DNA from: Acinetobacter dispersus | GTDB taxonomy: Bacteria; Pseudomonadota; Gammaproteobacteria; Pseudomonadales; Moraxellaceae | Assembly (NCBI RefSeq): GCF_009884975.1 | Contig: NZ_CP041970.1 | Location: forward strand, 1,426,001 to 1,490,000 | Reading direction: 5' to 3' | Length of the DNA stretch: 64,000 nucleotides | Shown: one piece after another, positions 53,488 through 63,572 of the stretch | Numbering within the stretch: position 1 is the first letter of the stretch | Layout of the letters: every line of letters starts with the position of its first letter | The notes under the pieces: generated by a model | What the model was told of the DNA's origin: nothing | What the model saw: only the letters and a program-made list of their open reading frames with translations | Database searches by the model: none | Translations under genes and position numbers: made by a program

Positions 53488-54066
53488 TTACTTCGCAGCA
53501 GTTGCTTCAGTTGTAATATTTACAGTGATCTTATCCCCTACGTTTGGAACGTAGTTGCCAATACCGAATGCTGAACGGTTAAAGCTGGTTGTTGCATTAA
53601 AACCAATTGCAGGTACTTTCGCCATTGGATGCTCGCCTTGTTTATTCAATACAGCATCTAATACCACAGGTTTAGTCACACCTTTAACCGTTAAATCACC
53701 TGTAATTTTGAAGTGTTTTTTGTCTTTGGTTTCTACTTTAGTACTTTTGAAGGTAATGTTTGGATATTTCGCAGCATTAAACCAAGCTTCTTCTTGGAAC
53801 TCTTTATCCAAAGCAGCGACATTGGTATTTACACTGCTTAAAGGAATAGTCACTTCCACAGATGAATTTGCAGGTTTTGCAGTATCAACTTTTATCGTAC
53901 CTTGGATGTCAGTGAAATTTGCACTTGGTGTAGAGAAACCAAAGTGATTCCAGCTGAATACTGTCGCAGTATGCGTTGGGTCAATTTTATAGTCGACAGG
54001 TGCAGCCAACGTTACAGAACTCGCTAAAGCGACTGCTAAACCGAGGCTTAATGTTTTAAATTGCAT
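53488..54066 (-). CDS. yceI: YceI-family periplasmic lipid/isoprenoid-binding protein
   Basis: 192 residues with a signal peptide (cut near TLA-AP). The single YceI lipocalin-like barrel starts YKIDPTHTATVFSWNHFGFS and includes FKSTKVET, the GDLTVKGVTKPV block and FNRSAFGIGNYVPNVGD near the end. The family binds polyisoprenoid chains in its pocket; in Escherichia coli it is induced by high pH. It lies just outside the phage cassette. Confidence 0.92.
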   Translation of the reverse strand: MQFKTLSLGLAVALASSVTLAAPVDYKIDPTHTATVFSWNHFGFSTPSANFTDIQGTIKVDTAKPANSSVEVTIPLSSVNTNVAALDKEFQEEAWFNAAKYPNITFKSTKVETKDKKHFKITGDLTVKGVTKPVVLDAVLNKQGEHPMAKVPAIGFNATTSFNRSAFGIGNYVPNVGDKITVNITTEATAAK

Positions 54067-54293
54067 TTTTCGTATCCTTGTTTGATATAGTGATTAGTGT
54101 ATAGATCAAGTATTTTTATTCACTAGTCTTTATAAAACGATATGTTTCACCAGTGCAACAATAAAAGCGTTACAGCGCTTATCAAAAATCAATATCATAA
54201 GACCATTCGATACTGGACAATTGATCAGCAAGATCACATGATCAATGGGTATATTTTGATTTAGATACTTCACGATAAACAACAAGGTAAAAC

Positions 54294-54704
54294 ATGACAC
54301 ATACAGCACAAGCACTTAGTACATCTACGCCTTATCGCGTTACGTTGACAGATCCTTCTGGTCATATTTGGTATGCAGATGAGCCTGCAGATAAAGGTGG
54401 TCAAGATACTGCACCTAACCCTGTTCAGCTGGTACTTTCAGCTTTAGGTGCCTGTACAACGATTACTTTAGAAATGTACGCCAATCATAAAGGGATTAAG
54501 CTAGAGCATGTTCAGGTCGATTTAGCCTTAAATCCGAACGGTGAACCAGAATCAGGTCAAAATAATATTGAACGTAAAATTATCTTAAAAGGTGAATTTA
54601 CCGAGGATCAGCATAAGCGTTTATTAAAAGTTGCTGAAAGCTGCCCGATTCATAAATTGTTAAAGTCAAATATTTCGATTCAGAGTGAATTAAGTATTGG
54701 GTAA
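54294..54704 (+). CDS. OsmC-family peroxide/thiol reductase
   Basis: 136 residues. The two reactive cysteines are in LGACTTITLEMYA (about residue 46) and ESCPIHKLL (about 121), as in OsmC/YhfA-type proteins that reduce organic peroxides. It is cytoplasmic. AAGGTAAAAC precedes the ATG. Divergent from yceI. Confidence 0.88.
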   Translation: MTHTAQALSTSTPYRVTLTDPSGHIWYADEPADKGGQDTAPNPVQLVLSALGACTTITLEMYANHKGIKLEHVQVDLALNPNGEPESGQNNIERKIILKGEFTEDQHKRLLKVAESCPIHKLLKSNISIQSELSIG

Positions 54705-54712
54705 GAGATATA

Positions 54713-54744
54713 AATATGGTCTTTATGTTAGAGACCATATTTTA
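54713..54744. terminator. Shared terminator between convergent genes
   Basis: AATATGGTCT / AGACCATATTTTATA stem. It overlaps the end of the convergent minus-strand gene at 54742. Confidence 0.7.
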
Positions 54745-55374
54745 TAAAAAATTAATCTTGAACTGATAATTCAGTTCCTGACAATCAAACTCTTCCAACA
54801 TATTTGGAGGAATAATCTGTTTTGCTTCTGGGCTTATAATCATATAAATTAAGTCATACCAATTCACTTTACTTTTGTCATCTGGACAGTAGAAAAGCCC
54901 CTGTATCTGGTCCAACTTAATGTATTTTTCATCAACACTTCTTAACTCATAACCAAACTTATTAATTAAAAGCATGTTAACCAGTTCTATAATTTTGGTC
55001 TTATACTGCGGAAAAAATGCTGGTTTTTCAAAATTATGAACCATATCCAAGCTTGCCATCTTCAAAAAATGTGTTTCATACGTATCAATACAATTGACTC
55101 CAAAGACCCGCCAAGTAGATAAATTTTCAACGTCGTTTAAACTCTGAATTAAACTGTATGTATATTTAAATAATTGATATTTATATAGATTTTGTTTTGG
55201 ATCCTCTGTGCAAAGAATTTCTTTATCAAAACCCACATCTAGATCAGCCATGGTACTTTGTTCAAATAAAGCTTCTCTAAGTTTTAAACGCCAGTTATCA
55301 CACTCAAAATAATAAGTCTGGTTAGCAGCGATTCTACAAATTATTGAATATAAATGTGGGTGTATGTAATTCAT
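54742..55374 (-). CDS. Hypothetical protein, unknown
   Basis: 210 residues, soluble, alpha/beta, with several Cys and many aromatic residues; no signal peptide. The region KYIKLDQIQGLFYCPDDKSKVNWYDLIYMIISPEAK looks folded. I do not recognise a family. It lies alone between osmC and tkt. No clear ribosome binding site. Confidence 0.6.
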   Translation of the reverse strand: MNYIHPHLYSIICRIAANQTYYFECDNWRLKLREALFEQSTMADLDVGFDKEILCTEDPKQNLYKYQLFKYTYSLIQSLNDVENLSTWRVFGVNCIDTYETHFLKMASLDMVHNFEKPAFFPQYKTKIIELVNMLLINKFGYELRSVDEKYIKLDQIQGLFYCPDDKSKVNWYDLIYMIISPEAKQIIPPNMLEEFDCQELNYQFKINFL

Positions 55375-55467
55375 AATAATTTTTATTCACCTATAAAACC
55401 AAAGAGTATTTCATAATTTCTTTAACGTTCTATCACTATTGTTTTAAGAAACTCAATTCACATATGT

Positions 55468-55497
55468 AAAAAAGCGCCCTAATCAGAGCGCTTTTTT
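55468..55497 (-). terminator. Intrinsic terminator after tkt
   Basis: AAAAAAGCGC / GCGCTTTTTT stem, 21 bases past the tkt stop codon. Confidence 0.88.
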
Positions 55498-55517
55498 ATA
55501 CGACTTAATTCGATCGA

Positions 55518-57506
55518 TTAAGCAGTCAGTTCTTTAACCGCAGCAACAACCGCTTCAGTGGTAATACCGAAGAATTGGAACAAGTCTTTTGCTGGCGCAG
55601 ATTCGCCGTAAGTGGTCATACCGATCACTTTACCGTCTAAACCAACAAACTTCCACCAGTAATCCACATGAGCCGCTTCAACCGCTACACGTGCACGGAT
55701 ATGCGCAGGCAATACCGCTTCACGGTACGCAGCATCTTGCTTCATAAACTCTTCAGCGCATGGCATAGACACAACACGCACACCTTCAAGATGTGCATAT
55801 GCTTCCATTGCCAATGAAACTTCTGAACCTGTTGCAATGATGATTGCTTTTAACTCGCCTTTCTCTTCAGCAAGTACATAACCACCTTTTGCAACGTTTT
55901 GAATTTGAGCTTCATTACGTGCTTGGAATGGTAAATTTTGACGAGAGAAAATTAAAGCTGATGGGCCATCTTTACGTTGAAGTGCAGATTTCCAAGACAC
56001 AGCAGCCTCAACTGTGTCACATGGACGCCAAGTATTTAAGTTTGGTGTACCACGTAACGATGCAATTTGTTCGATTGGTTGATGCGTAGGGCCATCTTCA
56101 CCCAAACCGATCGAGTCATGTGTATAAACATGAATCACACGTTGCTTCATCAATGCAGACATACGTACTGCATTACGTGCATATTCCATAAACATCAAGA
56201 ATGTTGCAACGTAAGGAACGAAACCACCGTGTAAAGCCACACCATTCGCGATTGCAGTCATACCGAATTCACGAACACCGTAATACACGTAGTTACCCGC
56301 TGGGTTTTCTTGTACGCCTTGGCAACCTTTCCAAAGTGTTAAGTTAGAACCCGCCAAGTCAGCAGAACCACCTAATAATTCAGGAAGTAATGGACCGAAT
56401 GCCTGTAAAGTATTTTGGCTTGCTTTACGCGTTGCAATGGTTTCTGCTTTTGCATTGGTTTCAGCAATAAATGCATCTGCTTGTGCAGCAAATTCAGCAG
56501 GTAAATCACCATTAATACGACGTAATAATTCAGCTGCGTCAGTTGGATATTTTGCTTGGTATTGAGCAAACAATTCATTCCAAGCTGCTTCAGAGGTTTG
56601 ACCTTTTGCTTTTGCATCCCAAGCTGCATAAACATCTTCAGGGATAACAAATGAATCTTCTTTCCAGCCTAATGCTTCACGGGTTAAAACGATTTCGTCT
56701 TTACCTAATGGTGCACCGTGGCAGTCTTCTTTACCTTGTTTATTTGGTGAACCTAAACCAATGATCGTTTTACAGATAATGATCGTTGGCTTATTGGTTT
56801 CAGCTTTCGCTTCTACAGTCGCTTGACGGATTGCAGCAGCATCATGACCATCTACACGAAGAACTTGCCAACCATACGCTTTGAAACGTTGTTCAGTATC
56901 ATCGCTGAACCAACCTTCAACTTCGCCATCAATCGAAATACCATTGTCGTCGTAGTACGCAACAAGCTTACCAAGCCCCAAAGTACCTGCAAGTGAACAT
57001 ACTTCGTGAGAAATACCTTCCATCAAGCAGCCATCACCTAAGAAACAGTAAGTGAAATGATCAACAACATTCAAGCCGTCTTTGTTGAACTGAGCAGCTA
57101 AAGTTTTTTCAGCTAACGCAAAACCAACCGCATTAGCAATACCCTGACCTAATGGACCAGTTGTTGTTTCGATACCAGGTGCATAGCCATATTCTGGGTG
57201 ACCTGGTGTTTTAGAATGTAATTGACGGAATTGTTTTAAATCTTCAATAGATAACTCATAACCTGTCAAATGCAATAATGCATATTGCAACATTGAGCCG
57301 TGACCATTCGACAATACAAAACGGTCGCGGTTCGCCCATTGTGGGTTCGTCGGGTTATGATTTAAAAATTCACGCCAAACCACATCAGCGATATCTGCCA
57401 TCCCCATTGGAGCACCTGGATGCCCTGAGTTTGCTTGTTGCACAGCATCCATTGCCAAGACACGAATTGCATTTGCAATACGACGTTCATTTAAAGGGGT
57501 TGTCAT
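55518..57506 (-). CDS. tkt: Transketolase
   Basis: 662 residues, standard length. It transfers two-carbon units in the pentose phosphate pathway, with thiamine diphosphate. Motifs are [29 protein letters not shown], the cofactor-binding [13 protein letters not shown]...N, and in the middle domain [22 protein letters not shown]. It is cytoplasmic, divergent from metK, with its own terminator. Confidence 0.97.
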   Translation of the reverse strand: MTTPLNERRIANAIRVLAMDAVQQANSGHPGAPMGMADIADVVWREFLNHNPTNPQWANRDRFVLSNGHGSMLQYALLHLTGYELSIEDLKQFRQLHSKTPGHPEYGYAPGIETTTGPLGQGIANAVGFALAEKTLAAQFNKDGLNVVDHFTYCFLGDGCLMEGISHEVCSLAGTLGLGKLVAYYDDNGISIDGEVEGWFSDDTEQRFKAYGWQVLRVDGHDAAAIRQATVEAKAETNKPTIIICKTIIGLGSPNKQGKEDCHGAPLGKDEIVLTREALGWKEDSFVIPEDVYAAWDAKAKGQTSEAAWNELFAQYQAKYPTDAAELLRRINGDLPAEFAAQADAFIAETNAKAETIATRKASQNTLQAFGPLLPELLGGSADLAGSNLTLWKGCQGVQENPAGNYVYYGVREFGMTAIANGVALHGGFVPYVATFLMFMEYARNAVRMSALMKQRVIHVYTHDSIGLGEDGPTHQPIEQIASLRGTPNLNTWRPCDTVEAAVSWKSALQRKDGPSALIFSRQNLPFQARNEAQIQNVAKGGYVLAEEKGELKAIIIATGSEVSLAMEAYAHLEGVRVVSMPCAEEFMKQDAAYREAVLPAHIRARVAVEAAHVDYWWKFVGLDGKVIGMTTYGESAPAKDLFQFFGITTEAVVAAVKELTA

Positions 57507-57888
57507 AAGTCAGAATCCGATTAAATCAATAATATGAGAGAAGATGAGAAATCATCTTTCAAAAACTGCGACTATTGTCTTAAAAAAACGACAGTGGGTA
57601 AAGTGCAATACACGATATTTCTTACTTTTCCCGCATTCATTTGGCATTCTGTGGGTAAATGTTCAAGTCATAAACAGAACACTGAGCAATCTAGGAAAAA
57701 TTTAGACCGTCGATTACAGCTTTATTCATATAAAAAGCACCAAATATCAATTTTACTGATACACATATCAATAAAAACATAATGAAAATAGAATAAATTC
57801 CTGCTTTTTAGTCAGCTTATGCTAGTCCTATCCGCCAAGTCGATGTAACATACTCTGTCTTTTTGAAAATACCAGTGATAGGACGTTC
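57507..57888. other. Divergent region tkt / metK
   Basis: A plus-strand frame at 57534-57782 (82 codons) has no ribosome binding site and unlikely composition, so I reject it. The region should hold both promoters. I looked for a SAM-type riboswitch before metK and saw none by eye. Confidence 0.4.
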
Positions 57889-59055
57889 ATGCGCGAGTAT
57901 GCTGTTTTTACTTCAGAATCTGTAAGCGAAGGTCATCCAGATAAAATGGCTGACCAAATTAGCGATGCAATTTTAGATGCAATCCTAAAAGAAGACCCGT
58001 ATGCGCGTGTCGCTTGTGAAACATTAGTAAAAACAGGTGCGGTTGTTCTTGCTGGTGAAATTACAACGACAGCAAACGTTGACTTTGAAGCAATTGTACG
58101 TCAAACCGTAAATGGCATTGGTTATCACCATTCTGATTTAGGTTTTGATGGTTCAACTTGTGCCGTGATCAATATGATCGGTAAACAATCTCCTGAGATT
58201 GCACAAGGTGTTGACCGCCAGAAACCTGAAGATCAAGGTGCGGGTGACCAAGGTTTAATGTTTGGTTATGCAAGTCGTGAAACTGATGTACTTATGCCTG
58301 CACCAATTTCTTATGCGCACCGTTTAATGGAGCGTCAAGCAGAGTTGCGTCGTTCAGGTGCATTACCATGGTTACGCCCAGATGCGAAAAGCCAAGTAAC
58401 ATTTGCTTATGAAAATGGCAAACCTGTTCGTTTAGATGCCGTTGTATTATCAACACAGCACGATCCTGAAATCTCTCAAATTCAGCTTAAAGAAGCGATT
58501 ATTGAAGAGATCGTTAAGCCGATCATTCCTGCTGAAATGTTTCATGCGGGCACCAAGTTCCACATCAACCCAACAGGTATGTTTGTGATTGGTGGACCTG
58601 TAGGTGACTGTGGTTTAACAGGTCGCAAAATTATTGTCGATACTTATGGCGGTATGGCACGTCACGGTGGTGGTGCTTTCTCAGGTAAAGATCCATCGAA
58701 AGTTGACCGCTCTGCAGCCTATGCTGGCCGCTATGTAGCAAAAAACATTGTTGCTGCAGGTTTAGCAGACAAATGTGAAATTCAAGTGAGCTATGCAATT
58801 GGTGTTGCTGAACCTACTTCGATTTCAATCAATACATTCAATACAGGTAAAGTATCTGACGAATTGATTATTCAACTCGTGCGTGAACACTTCGACTTAC
58901 GTCCATACGGCATCACGCGTATGCTTAACCTGATCCAACCAATGTATAAGCAAACTGCAGCTTATGGTCACTTTGGCCGCGAAGGTTCAGACTCTGCCTT
59001 TACTTGGGAAAAAACTGATAAAGTTGAAACGCTTAAAGATGCAGCTGGATTGTAA
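57889..59055 (+). CDS. metK: S-adenosylmethionine synthetase
   Basis: 388 residues. It makes SAM from methionine and ATP. Signatures are [18 protein letters not shown] near the N-terminus, the [12 protein letters not shown] hexapeptide region and the phosphate-binding [23 protein letters not shown] lies upstream of the ATG. The protein is cytoplasmic and essential. A terminator follows. Confidence 0.97.
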   Translation: MREYAVFTSESVSEGHPDKMADQISDAILDAILKEDPYARVACETLVKTGAVVLAGEITTTANVDFEAIVRQTVNGIGYHHSDLGFDGSTCAVINMIGKQSPEIAQGVDRQKPEDQGAGDQGLMFGYASRETDVLMPAPISYAHRLMERQAELRRSGALPWLRPDAKSQVTFAYENGKPVRLDAVVLSTQHDPEISQIQLKEAIIEEIVKPIIPAEMFHAGTKFHINPTGMFVIGGPVGDCGLTGRKIIVDTYGGMARHGGGAFSGKDPSKVDRSAAYAGRYVAKNIVAAGLADKCEIQVSYAIGVAEPTSISINTFNTGKVSDELIIQLVREHFDLRPYGITRMLNLIQPMYKQTAAYGHFGREGSDSAFTWEKTDKVETLKDAAGL

Positions 59056-59076
59056 TCCACACTGCTCTTCCATAAG

Positions 59077-59101
59077 AAAGCTCGCAATTGCGAGCTTTTT
59101 T
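59077..59101. terminator. Intrinsic terminator after metK
   Basis: AAAGCTCGC / GCGAGCTTTTTT, loop AATT. Confidence 0.88.
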
Positions 59102-59113
59102 ATTACCCCAAAA

Positions 59114-59371
59114 TTATTTATTCGAATCGGTATTATCTTGTTTAAACATTTCAAACAATGAATTGCTTTGAACTGGCTGATCTTCTTGATGATGCTGAAT
59201 ATATAAATGCGCAAGTTTAATCACGACGACCACTGCAAGACAAGCCGCTACACAAAACATCCACATCCCGTATGGACTACGGATATGATGAGAGCCACAA
59301 TATGGGCACTCTTTATCTGTTGATGCGACGACCTTGTCACAACATGCACAATGATATTGATATAACATCAT
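59114..59371 (-). CDS. Small zinc-ribbon membrane protein, unknown
   Basis: 85 residues. An N-terminal zinc ribbon (CACC...CPYCGSHH, residues 8-29) is followed by one membrane segment (about 36-55) and a polar tail. The ribbon should face the cytoplasm. AGGAGGAATTA directly precedes the first ATG. No family is recognised beyond the ribbon. Confidence 0.75.
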   Translation of the reverse strand: MMLYQYHCACCDKVVASTDKECPYCGSHHIRSPYGMWMFCVAACLAVVVVIKLAHLYIQHHQEDQPVQSNSLFEMFKQDNTDSNK

Positions 59372-59612
59372 TAATTCCTCCTACCACTTATTTTTTATTT
59401 TCTTTTTACAACATTTTCAAATGTCACACTTTTATCCTATGAGAAAAAAAATGAGAATTCAATCTAGTTTTCTGACCTATTCATTCAAATTAACAAATTT
59501 TTATGACAATTTGATTAGATTCCAAAGCCCAAGAAAATATTGAGGCGGTTAATATTATTTTGATCTTTCACATAATTTGATAAAATAGTCTTTTGAAATT
59601 GTGGAATACATC

Positions 59613-59801
59613 ATGACCGAATTAATTAATAAAGGTGGATTTCGCGAGCGTGCAAATCGTAGTCGCAAATACAAACAATCAGAAAATGAAGTCACTACAC
59701 TTCAAGCAAGCCAGTATCAACCGCAAAACAAAGCGGAAGTTAACCCAACTCCGACTTCAAAACAAACACAAGCTCAGCAAGATAAAAAAGATGAGATATA
59801 A
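59613..59801 (+). CDS. Small polar protein, unknown
   Basis: 62 residues from the ATG at 59613 (MTELINKGGFRERANRSRKYKQ); the longer frame starts at 59601. The sequence is basic at first, then Gln/Thr/Pro-rich and probably disordered. A clean terminator follows at once, which supports expression. The function is unknown. Confidence 0.55.
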   Translation: MTELINKGGFRERANRSRKYKQSENEVTTLQASQYQPQNKAEVNPTPTSKQTQAQQDKKDEI

Positions 59802-59832
59802 AAAAAGCACACGCTATCGGTGTGCTTTTTTA
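59802..59832. terminator. Bidirectional intrinsic terminator
   Basis: AAAAAAAGCACAC / GTGTGCTTTTTT between the 59613 gene and fxsA. Confidence 0.88.
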
Positions 59833-59848
59833 TCTACATTGAACTGAA

Positions 59849-60415
59849 TTAGTTCACATCTTTAAATTCAATTTTCTTTTGATCAGGCTTCACTTCACGT
59901 GCTTCACCATCAATAATGGTTGAGTCACGATATTGACCACCGCCTTGCTGGTTTTGCATATCCTGCATCTGACGCATCAGATCTGCAAATGGATTTTGTC
60001 CTGCAGCACCTGCACCGCCACCCATTCCACCCATCATTTTATCCATCATAGCTTGCTGACGTTTTGCCATAGTTTTCATCAGTGCATTGCGGAATGCCGT
60101 TTGAACAGGTGGAATTAATACTAATACCGCCAATACATCTGAAATTAAACCAGGAACCATTAGCAAAAAACCAGCCATTGCAAGTGCAAGTTTTTTGGTC
60201 ACTGCTGGATCAGCACCTAATTGCCCTGTCATCTGCATTTGTTGTAACTGCGGCATAATACCTGAGGTACTTGAACGAACAAGGTTTAAACCAATAAAGA
60301 ATGCGATGATGAACCAGAAAAAGACATACCACATACTTCCAACGAGGTCGCCCACGCCAATCCAAACTAAAACTTCAGCAATTGTGCCAAATACCACGAT
60401 AAGAAGTAGATTCAT
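59849..60415 (-). CDS. fxsA: FxsA-family membrane protein
   Basis: 188 residues with about three membrane segments; the central ALAMAGFLLMVPGLISDVLAVLVLIPPVQ (residues 78-106) is the family signature. The C-terminal tail is Gly/Met/Gln-rich (MDKMMGGMGGGAGAAGQ) and probably disordered. FxsA is known for suppressing F-plasmid exclusion of phage T7 in Escherichia coli; its normal role is unclear. Confidence 0.9.
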   Translation of the reverse strand: MNLLLIVVFGTIAEVLVWIGVGDLVGSMWYVFFWFIIAFFIGLNLVRSSTSGIMPQLQQMQMTGQLGADPAVTKKLALAMAGFLLMVPGLISDVLAVLVLIPPVQTAFRNALMKTMAKRQQAMMDKMMGGMGGGAGAAGQNPFADLMRQMQDMQNQQGGGQYRDSTIIDGEAREVKPDQKKIEFKDVN

Positions 60416-60545
60416 GTCAAATCTCTAAAATTAAAACTTTGTGCAATCTTGATGAATCAATCCTGACACAACAAATAAAATAAACTCAATAAACTAATTG
60501 ATGGGTACATTTCTTAATTTATCAAGTCTAATATGAAAGCTTGTA

Positions 60546-60572
60546 TAAAAAAGCTCCCAAAATTGAGAGCTT
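60546..60572 (-). terminator. Intrinsic terminator, 60592 gene
   Basis: AAAAGCTC / GAGCTT arms with T run in the minus sense, 20 bases beyond the stop codon. Confidence 0.7.
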
Positions 60573-60591
60573 AGACAATCTACTTTAAAAA

Positions 60592-61026
60592 TTAACCACA
60601 AGTTGCTTGAGTAATTTTTTTAGACTTAGGGTCAATCGTTACGGTCACACGGTTTTCACGATAATCCATCGTAACAGGCTGGTTTGGTCCAACACTACGT
60701 ACAATTTCAGACTTGGTTTTTTGTTTGATTTGCTCTTCGCTTAGTCCAGACTGACCAATTAACTTGGTCGCTTCATCTGCTAGACATTTAGGTTGGCTCG
60801 CGCGGAAAAGCTCCCACTCTTCAACCACTTGACCGTTCGGCAACTTACAGTATCCAACCTGACCATTGGCTTCGTTGCGGATTTCCAGCTGTCCGCCTTG
60901 GTCTACACAGTATTTGCTTGCCGGATTAGGCATACCGATTTTTGGAGGTGTCATATCTTTATTTGGTGTTGCTGAACACGCTGCCAATGAAGTGACAATT
61001 GCACCTAAAAGTAAGATCTTTTTCAT
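60592..61026 (-). CDS. Lipoprotein with DUF333 and I78 inhibitor-like domains
   Basis: 144 residues from the ATG at 61026; the longer frame has no lipobox at its start. The lipobox is LAAC. DUF333 follows (NPASKYCVDQGGQLEIRNEANGQVGYCKLPNGQVVEEWELFR), then a domain like peptidase inhibitor I78 (ATKLIGQSGLSEEQIK, GPNQPVTMDYRENRVTVTID, ending TQATCG). It probably inhibits a serine protease in the periplasm. The two-domain order is seen in other gammaproteobacteria; I am less sure of the second domain. Confidence 0.8.
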   Translation of the reverse strand: MKKILLLGAIVTSLAACSATPNKDMTPPKIGMPNPASKYCVDQGGQLEIRNEANGQVGYCKLPNGQVVEEWELFRASQPKCLADEATKLIGQSGLSEEQIKQKTKSEIVRSVGPNQPVTMDYRENRVTVTIDPKSKKITQATCG

Positions 61027-61215
61027 AATTTGAATTCTAAGAAAGTAAAAAGTAAAGATAACAAAATTATTTAGATTATTATGTCTATGATTTGAAACAA
61101 AAACATAGGCTATAGTAGGTATTACATAGAAACACAGCAATGGTAATTTTCAATCACCACATAATTTAGTGTCAATCAAACCTGACAGGTCTAAATTTAA
61201 ACAGTTGAGAAAAAT

Positions 61216-61377
61216 TTATTGAACAATGATGTATTCCAACCGAATCGCCTCATCGACCAAATAATGCTCTTTAATAATATAAAAATAAGGTCTCGTATCC
61301 ACCCATGAATCCATCTCCATAATGGCCTGTGTGTAACCCAATGTCGCAGAAAAATCTTTGACTTGTACAATATCCAT
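61216..61377 (-). CDS. Small protein of 53 residues, unknown
   Basis: The ATG at 61377 has AAGGA eight bases upstream. The product, MDIVQVKDFSATLGYTQAI... to EYIIVQ, has balanced composition and aromatic residues (WVDTRPYFYIIKEHY). No family is recognised. It stands alone between the 61558 gene and the lipoprotein. Confidence 0.5.
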   Translation of the reverse strand: MDIVQVKDFSATLGYTQAIMEMDSWVDTRPYFYIIKEHYLVDEAIRLEYIIVQ

Positions 61378-61503
61378 GGAATTCATCCTTTTTACTTCTT
61401 CGAATACATGATCTTTATCTATCTATAGAAAAAAATCAAATCAATCAATTTGATTGGCTCACTCATTTTCTATAAGCCATTATCATGTATTGCTAAGCTG
61501 CGT

Positions 61504-61535
61504 AAAAATACCTCTAATTTAAGAGGCATTTTTTA
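61504..61535. terminator. Terminator between 61377 and 61558 genes
   Basis: AAAAATACCTCT / AGAGGCATTTTTT stem with one mismatch; closes the FAD-enzyme gene. Confidence 0.75.
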
Positions 61536-61557
61536 TTACTTTAATATAAATGGGTAT

Positions 61558-62976
61558 TTAAAACGAAACCATTTTGCCAGGATTGAGCATCCCAGTAACG
61601 CCATACCAACCTTTTGACATTGGAATCGCCAATGGCGCCAATAGGCGACCAAATAAAATATCGCTGTGTTGAATTTTAGTGAGCATTGCATAATCCGCAT
61701 TCTTACCCGAAAAATCATCAGCAATTGCTTTACCAATACGCACGGTTTGCGCCACACCGTGCCCACTCCAACCATGCACTGCATAAATTGGATACTTATT
61801 TCCAAACTTACGATTATCAGTCGCGCCGTTCATGGTTAGATCACTGACACCGCTCCAACAGAAATCCATCTCAACATTGTTTAACTGTGGGAACACTTTA
61901 TTGACTCGACCCAGCAAATATTGATTAATGTGCCCTACACTCCAGCTTGTACCTGTTCCTTGCCCACCAAAAAGCAATCTATTATTCGAAACACCCCGAT
62001 AATAATCAATCTGTAACTGCGTATCGTAAACAGGATGATCATGTGGCAATAATTCAGTGATGGGCACATCTAATGGTGCCGTCACTGCGATATAAGTGTG
62101 GAAGGGAATCGCAGTCTGCTTCTTTTTAGGCAATAACTTAAATGCATTATGATGCACAGCAATCACAACACTTTTGCGTGCTTTTATCACACCAGACGCT
62201 GTTTGAACATAAATACCATCTGCTTGTTCAGAAACTGAATTGACTTCGGTTTGTTCAAAAACTTGACCACCGTTTTTACAAAAGCCATGTACCAAAGCAC
62301 GGTTTAGCGCCAAAGGATGAATATGCCCACCTAAATCATCCACCAAACCACCTTTATATAGGTCAGACTTGATCAATGCTTTTAATTCATACTCACCGAC
62401 TACTTTAGTGTGATCTTCCCCCAAATACTTTCGGGCATCTGCACCTTGAGTCAAAGCAATCAGATGCCCCTCATGCACTGCAGCGGTAATGTGTCCACGC
62501 TTACGTGCTAGATTTACATCATACTTTTCTGCAATCTGATCAATTAAAGTCATCGCTTCTGTAGAGGTAAAATGCCAAAGTTTTTTTGCATCTTCATAAC
62601 TAAAGCGCTTAATCATCTCTTCGGCTTCCCAGCGTGCAAGGCCTGGGGTAAGCTGCCCACCATTTCGACCTGAGGCTGCAGAACCAATACGATTCTTTTC
62701 AACTAAAATCGTTTCAATACCTTGCTCAGCCAAATGCAATGCGGCTGAAGCACCGAGTAATCCTCCACCAATAACCACCACATCACATTCTTGATCTGCT
62801 GTTAAAGCATCAAAACAATGCCAGTCCTCTAAAGAACTTTCATAATAATTTGCAGGATGGTCAAACTGCCCATGCTTTGGGTTGACCCAGCTCCACTCAT
62901 TAGAATTTTTATATGCTTTGCTTTCTTTAAATACAACATCATCTAAATGCGTTGGTTTTTTTATATCGCCATACAT
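61558..62976 (-). CDS. FAD-dependent amino-acid/polyamine oxidoreductase (PuuB/DadA-like)
   Basis: 472 residues from the ATG at 62976, preceded by TAGGTGA; the upstream frame adds an unsupported extension. The Rossmann motif DVVVIGGGLLGASAALHLAEQG (about 64-85) binds FAD, with SGRNGGQLTPGLA and the C-terminal HGWSGHGVAQTVRIGKAIAD typical of the DAO superfamily. NNRLLFGGQGTGTSW and CWSGVSDLTMNGATDN match the gamma-glutamylputrescine oxidase branch. It oxidises an amine or amino acid to the imine; the substrate is not certain. No puu partners are nearby. Confidence 0.82.
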   Translation of the reverse strand: MYGDIKKPTHLDDVVFKESKAYKNSNEWSWVNPKHGQFDHPANYYESSLEDWHCFDALTADQECDVVVIGGGLLGASAALHLAEQGIETILVEKNRIGSAASGRNGGQLTPGLARWEAEEMIKRFSYEDAKKLWHFTSTEAMTLIDQIAEKYDVNLARKRGHITAAVHEGHLIALTQGADARKYLGEDHTKVVGEYELKALIKSDLYKGGLVDDLGGHIHPLALNRALVHGFCKNGGQVFEQTEVNSVSEQADGIYVQTASGVIKARKSVVIAVHHNAFKLLPKKKQTAIPFHTYIAVTAPLDVPITELLPHDHPVYDTQLQIDYYRGVSNNRLLFGGQGTGTSWSVGHINQYLLGRVNKVFPQLNNVEMDFCWSGVSDLTMNGATDNRKFGNKYPIYAVHGWSGHGVAQTVRIGKAIADDFSGKNADYAMLTKIQHSDILFGRLLAPLAIPMSKGWYGVTGMLNPGKMVSF

Positions 62977-63191
62977 TTGAAATTCACCTAAAAACAATTT
63001 ATTACTCAATAATGGACAAAGCTTATCCCAGCAAGAATGAACAATAAAACTAGAATCTTTCAATAATTTTGATAGGTTAACAACATGAGAGAACTTTAAG
63101 CATTGGGCAGCAATACATATTTTTGTGTTTTAAAATATAAGGAAGAATTTTTGAATTGATAATTTTATTGAAATAGAATGAGCTCAAATTT

Positions 63192-63215
63192 AAAAAAGCA
63201 CCCGAAGGTGCTTTT
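63192..63215 (-). terminator. Intrinsic terminator, 63221 gene
   Basis: AAAAGCACC, loop CGAA, GGTGCTTTT with T run in the minus sense, directly after the small-gene stop codon. Confidence 0.88.
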
Positions 63216-63220
63216 CTCTC

Positions 63221-63337
63221 TCATAAGCTCGTTGCAATCAATACCACAAAGCTGAATAACAACGTACCTAAAGATCTTTTACAATGTACATGAACTTCTT
63301 GCTCAAACCCTTGAGCATACGGCTCCAAGTTTTCCAT
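63221..63337 (-). CDS. Small membrane protein of 38 residues, unknown
   Basis: The frame begins MENLEPYAQGFEQEVHVHC and ends in a single membrane segment (GTLLFSFVVLIATSL). GTGAGAG lies before the ATG, and a strong terminator sits six bases past the stop, which is why I call it. The size is right for a regulatory membrane peptide or phage-type product; nothing more is known. Confidence 0.5.
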   Translation of the reverse strand: MENLEPYAQGFEQEVHVHCKRSLGTLLFSFVVLIATSL

Positions 63338-63527
63338 AACTCTCACGCTCATTAAATGTACTACACTTATTAATTTGCCTAACAAATCAATAGAAATAAA
63401 TTAGCAAAAAGTCGTATATCTCGCTAGTGCAATTTTTCAACCAAATGGTGAATTTATGACAAAAATCGGCAGTTAATACAGAATAATTTAAAAAAACGCG
63501 CCTTAAGAATCAAAAATATGAAGGTAT

Positions 63528-63555
63528 AAAAAAGCCCACCAAAGTGAGCTTTTTT
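63528..63555 (-). terminator. Intrinsic terminator, 63573 csp gene
   Basis: AAAAAAGCCCAC / GTGAGCTTTTTT with T run in both directions. Confidence 0.85.
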
Positions 63556-63572
63556 ATATATCGTGCTTAGTT

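Noticed and set aside
57534..57782. Plus-strand 82-codon frame between tkt and metK
   Set aside because: No ribosome binding site, unlikely composition, and it occupies the divergent promoter region.
57700..57888. SAM riboswitch before metK
   Set aside because: I could not see the paired elements of a known SAM riboswitch; a covariance-model search would be decisive.
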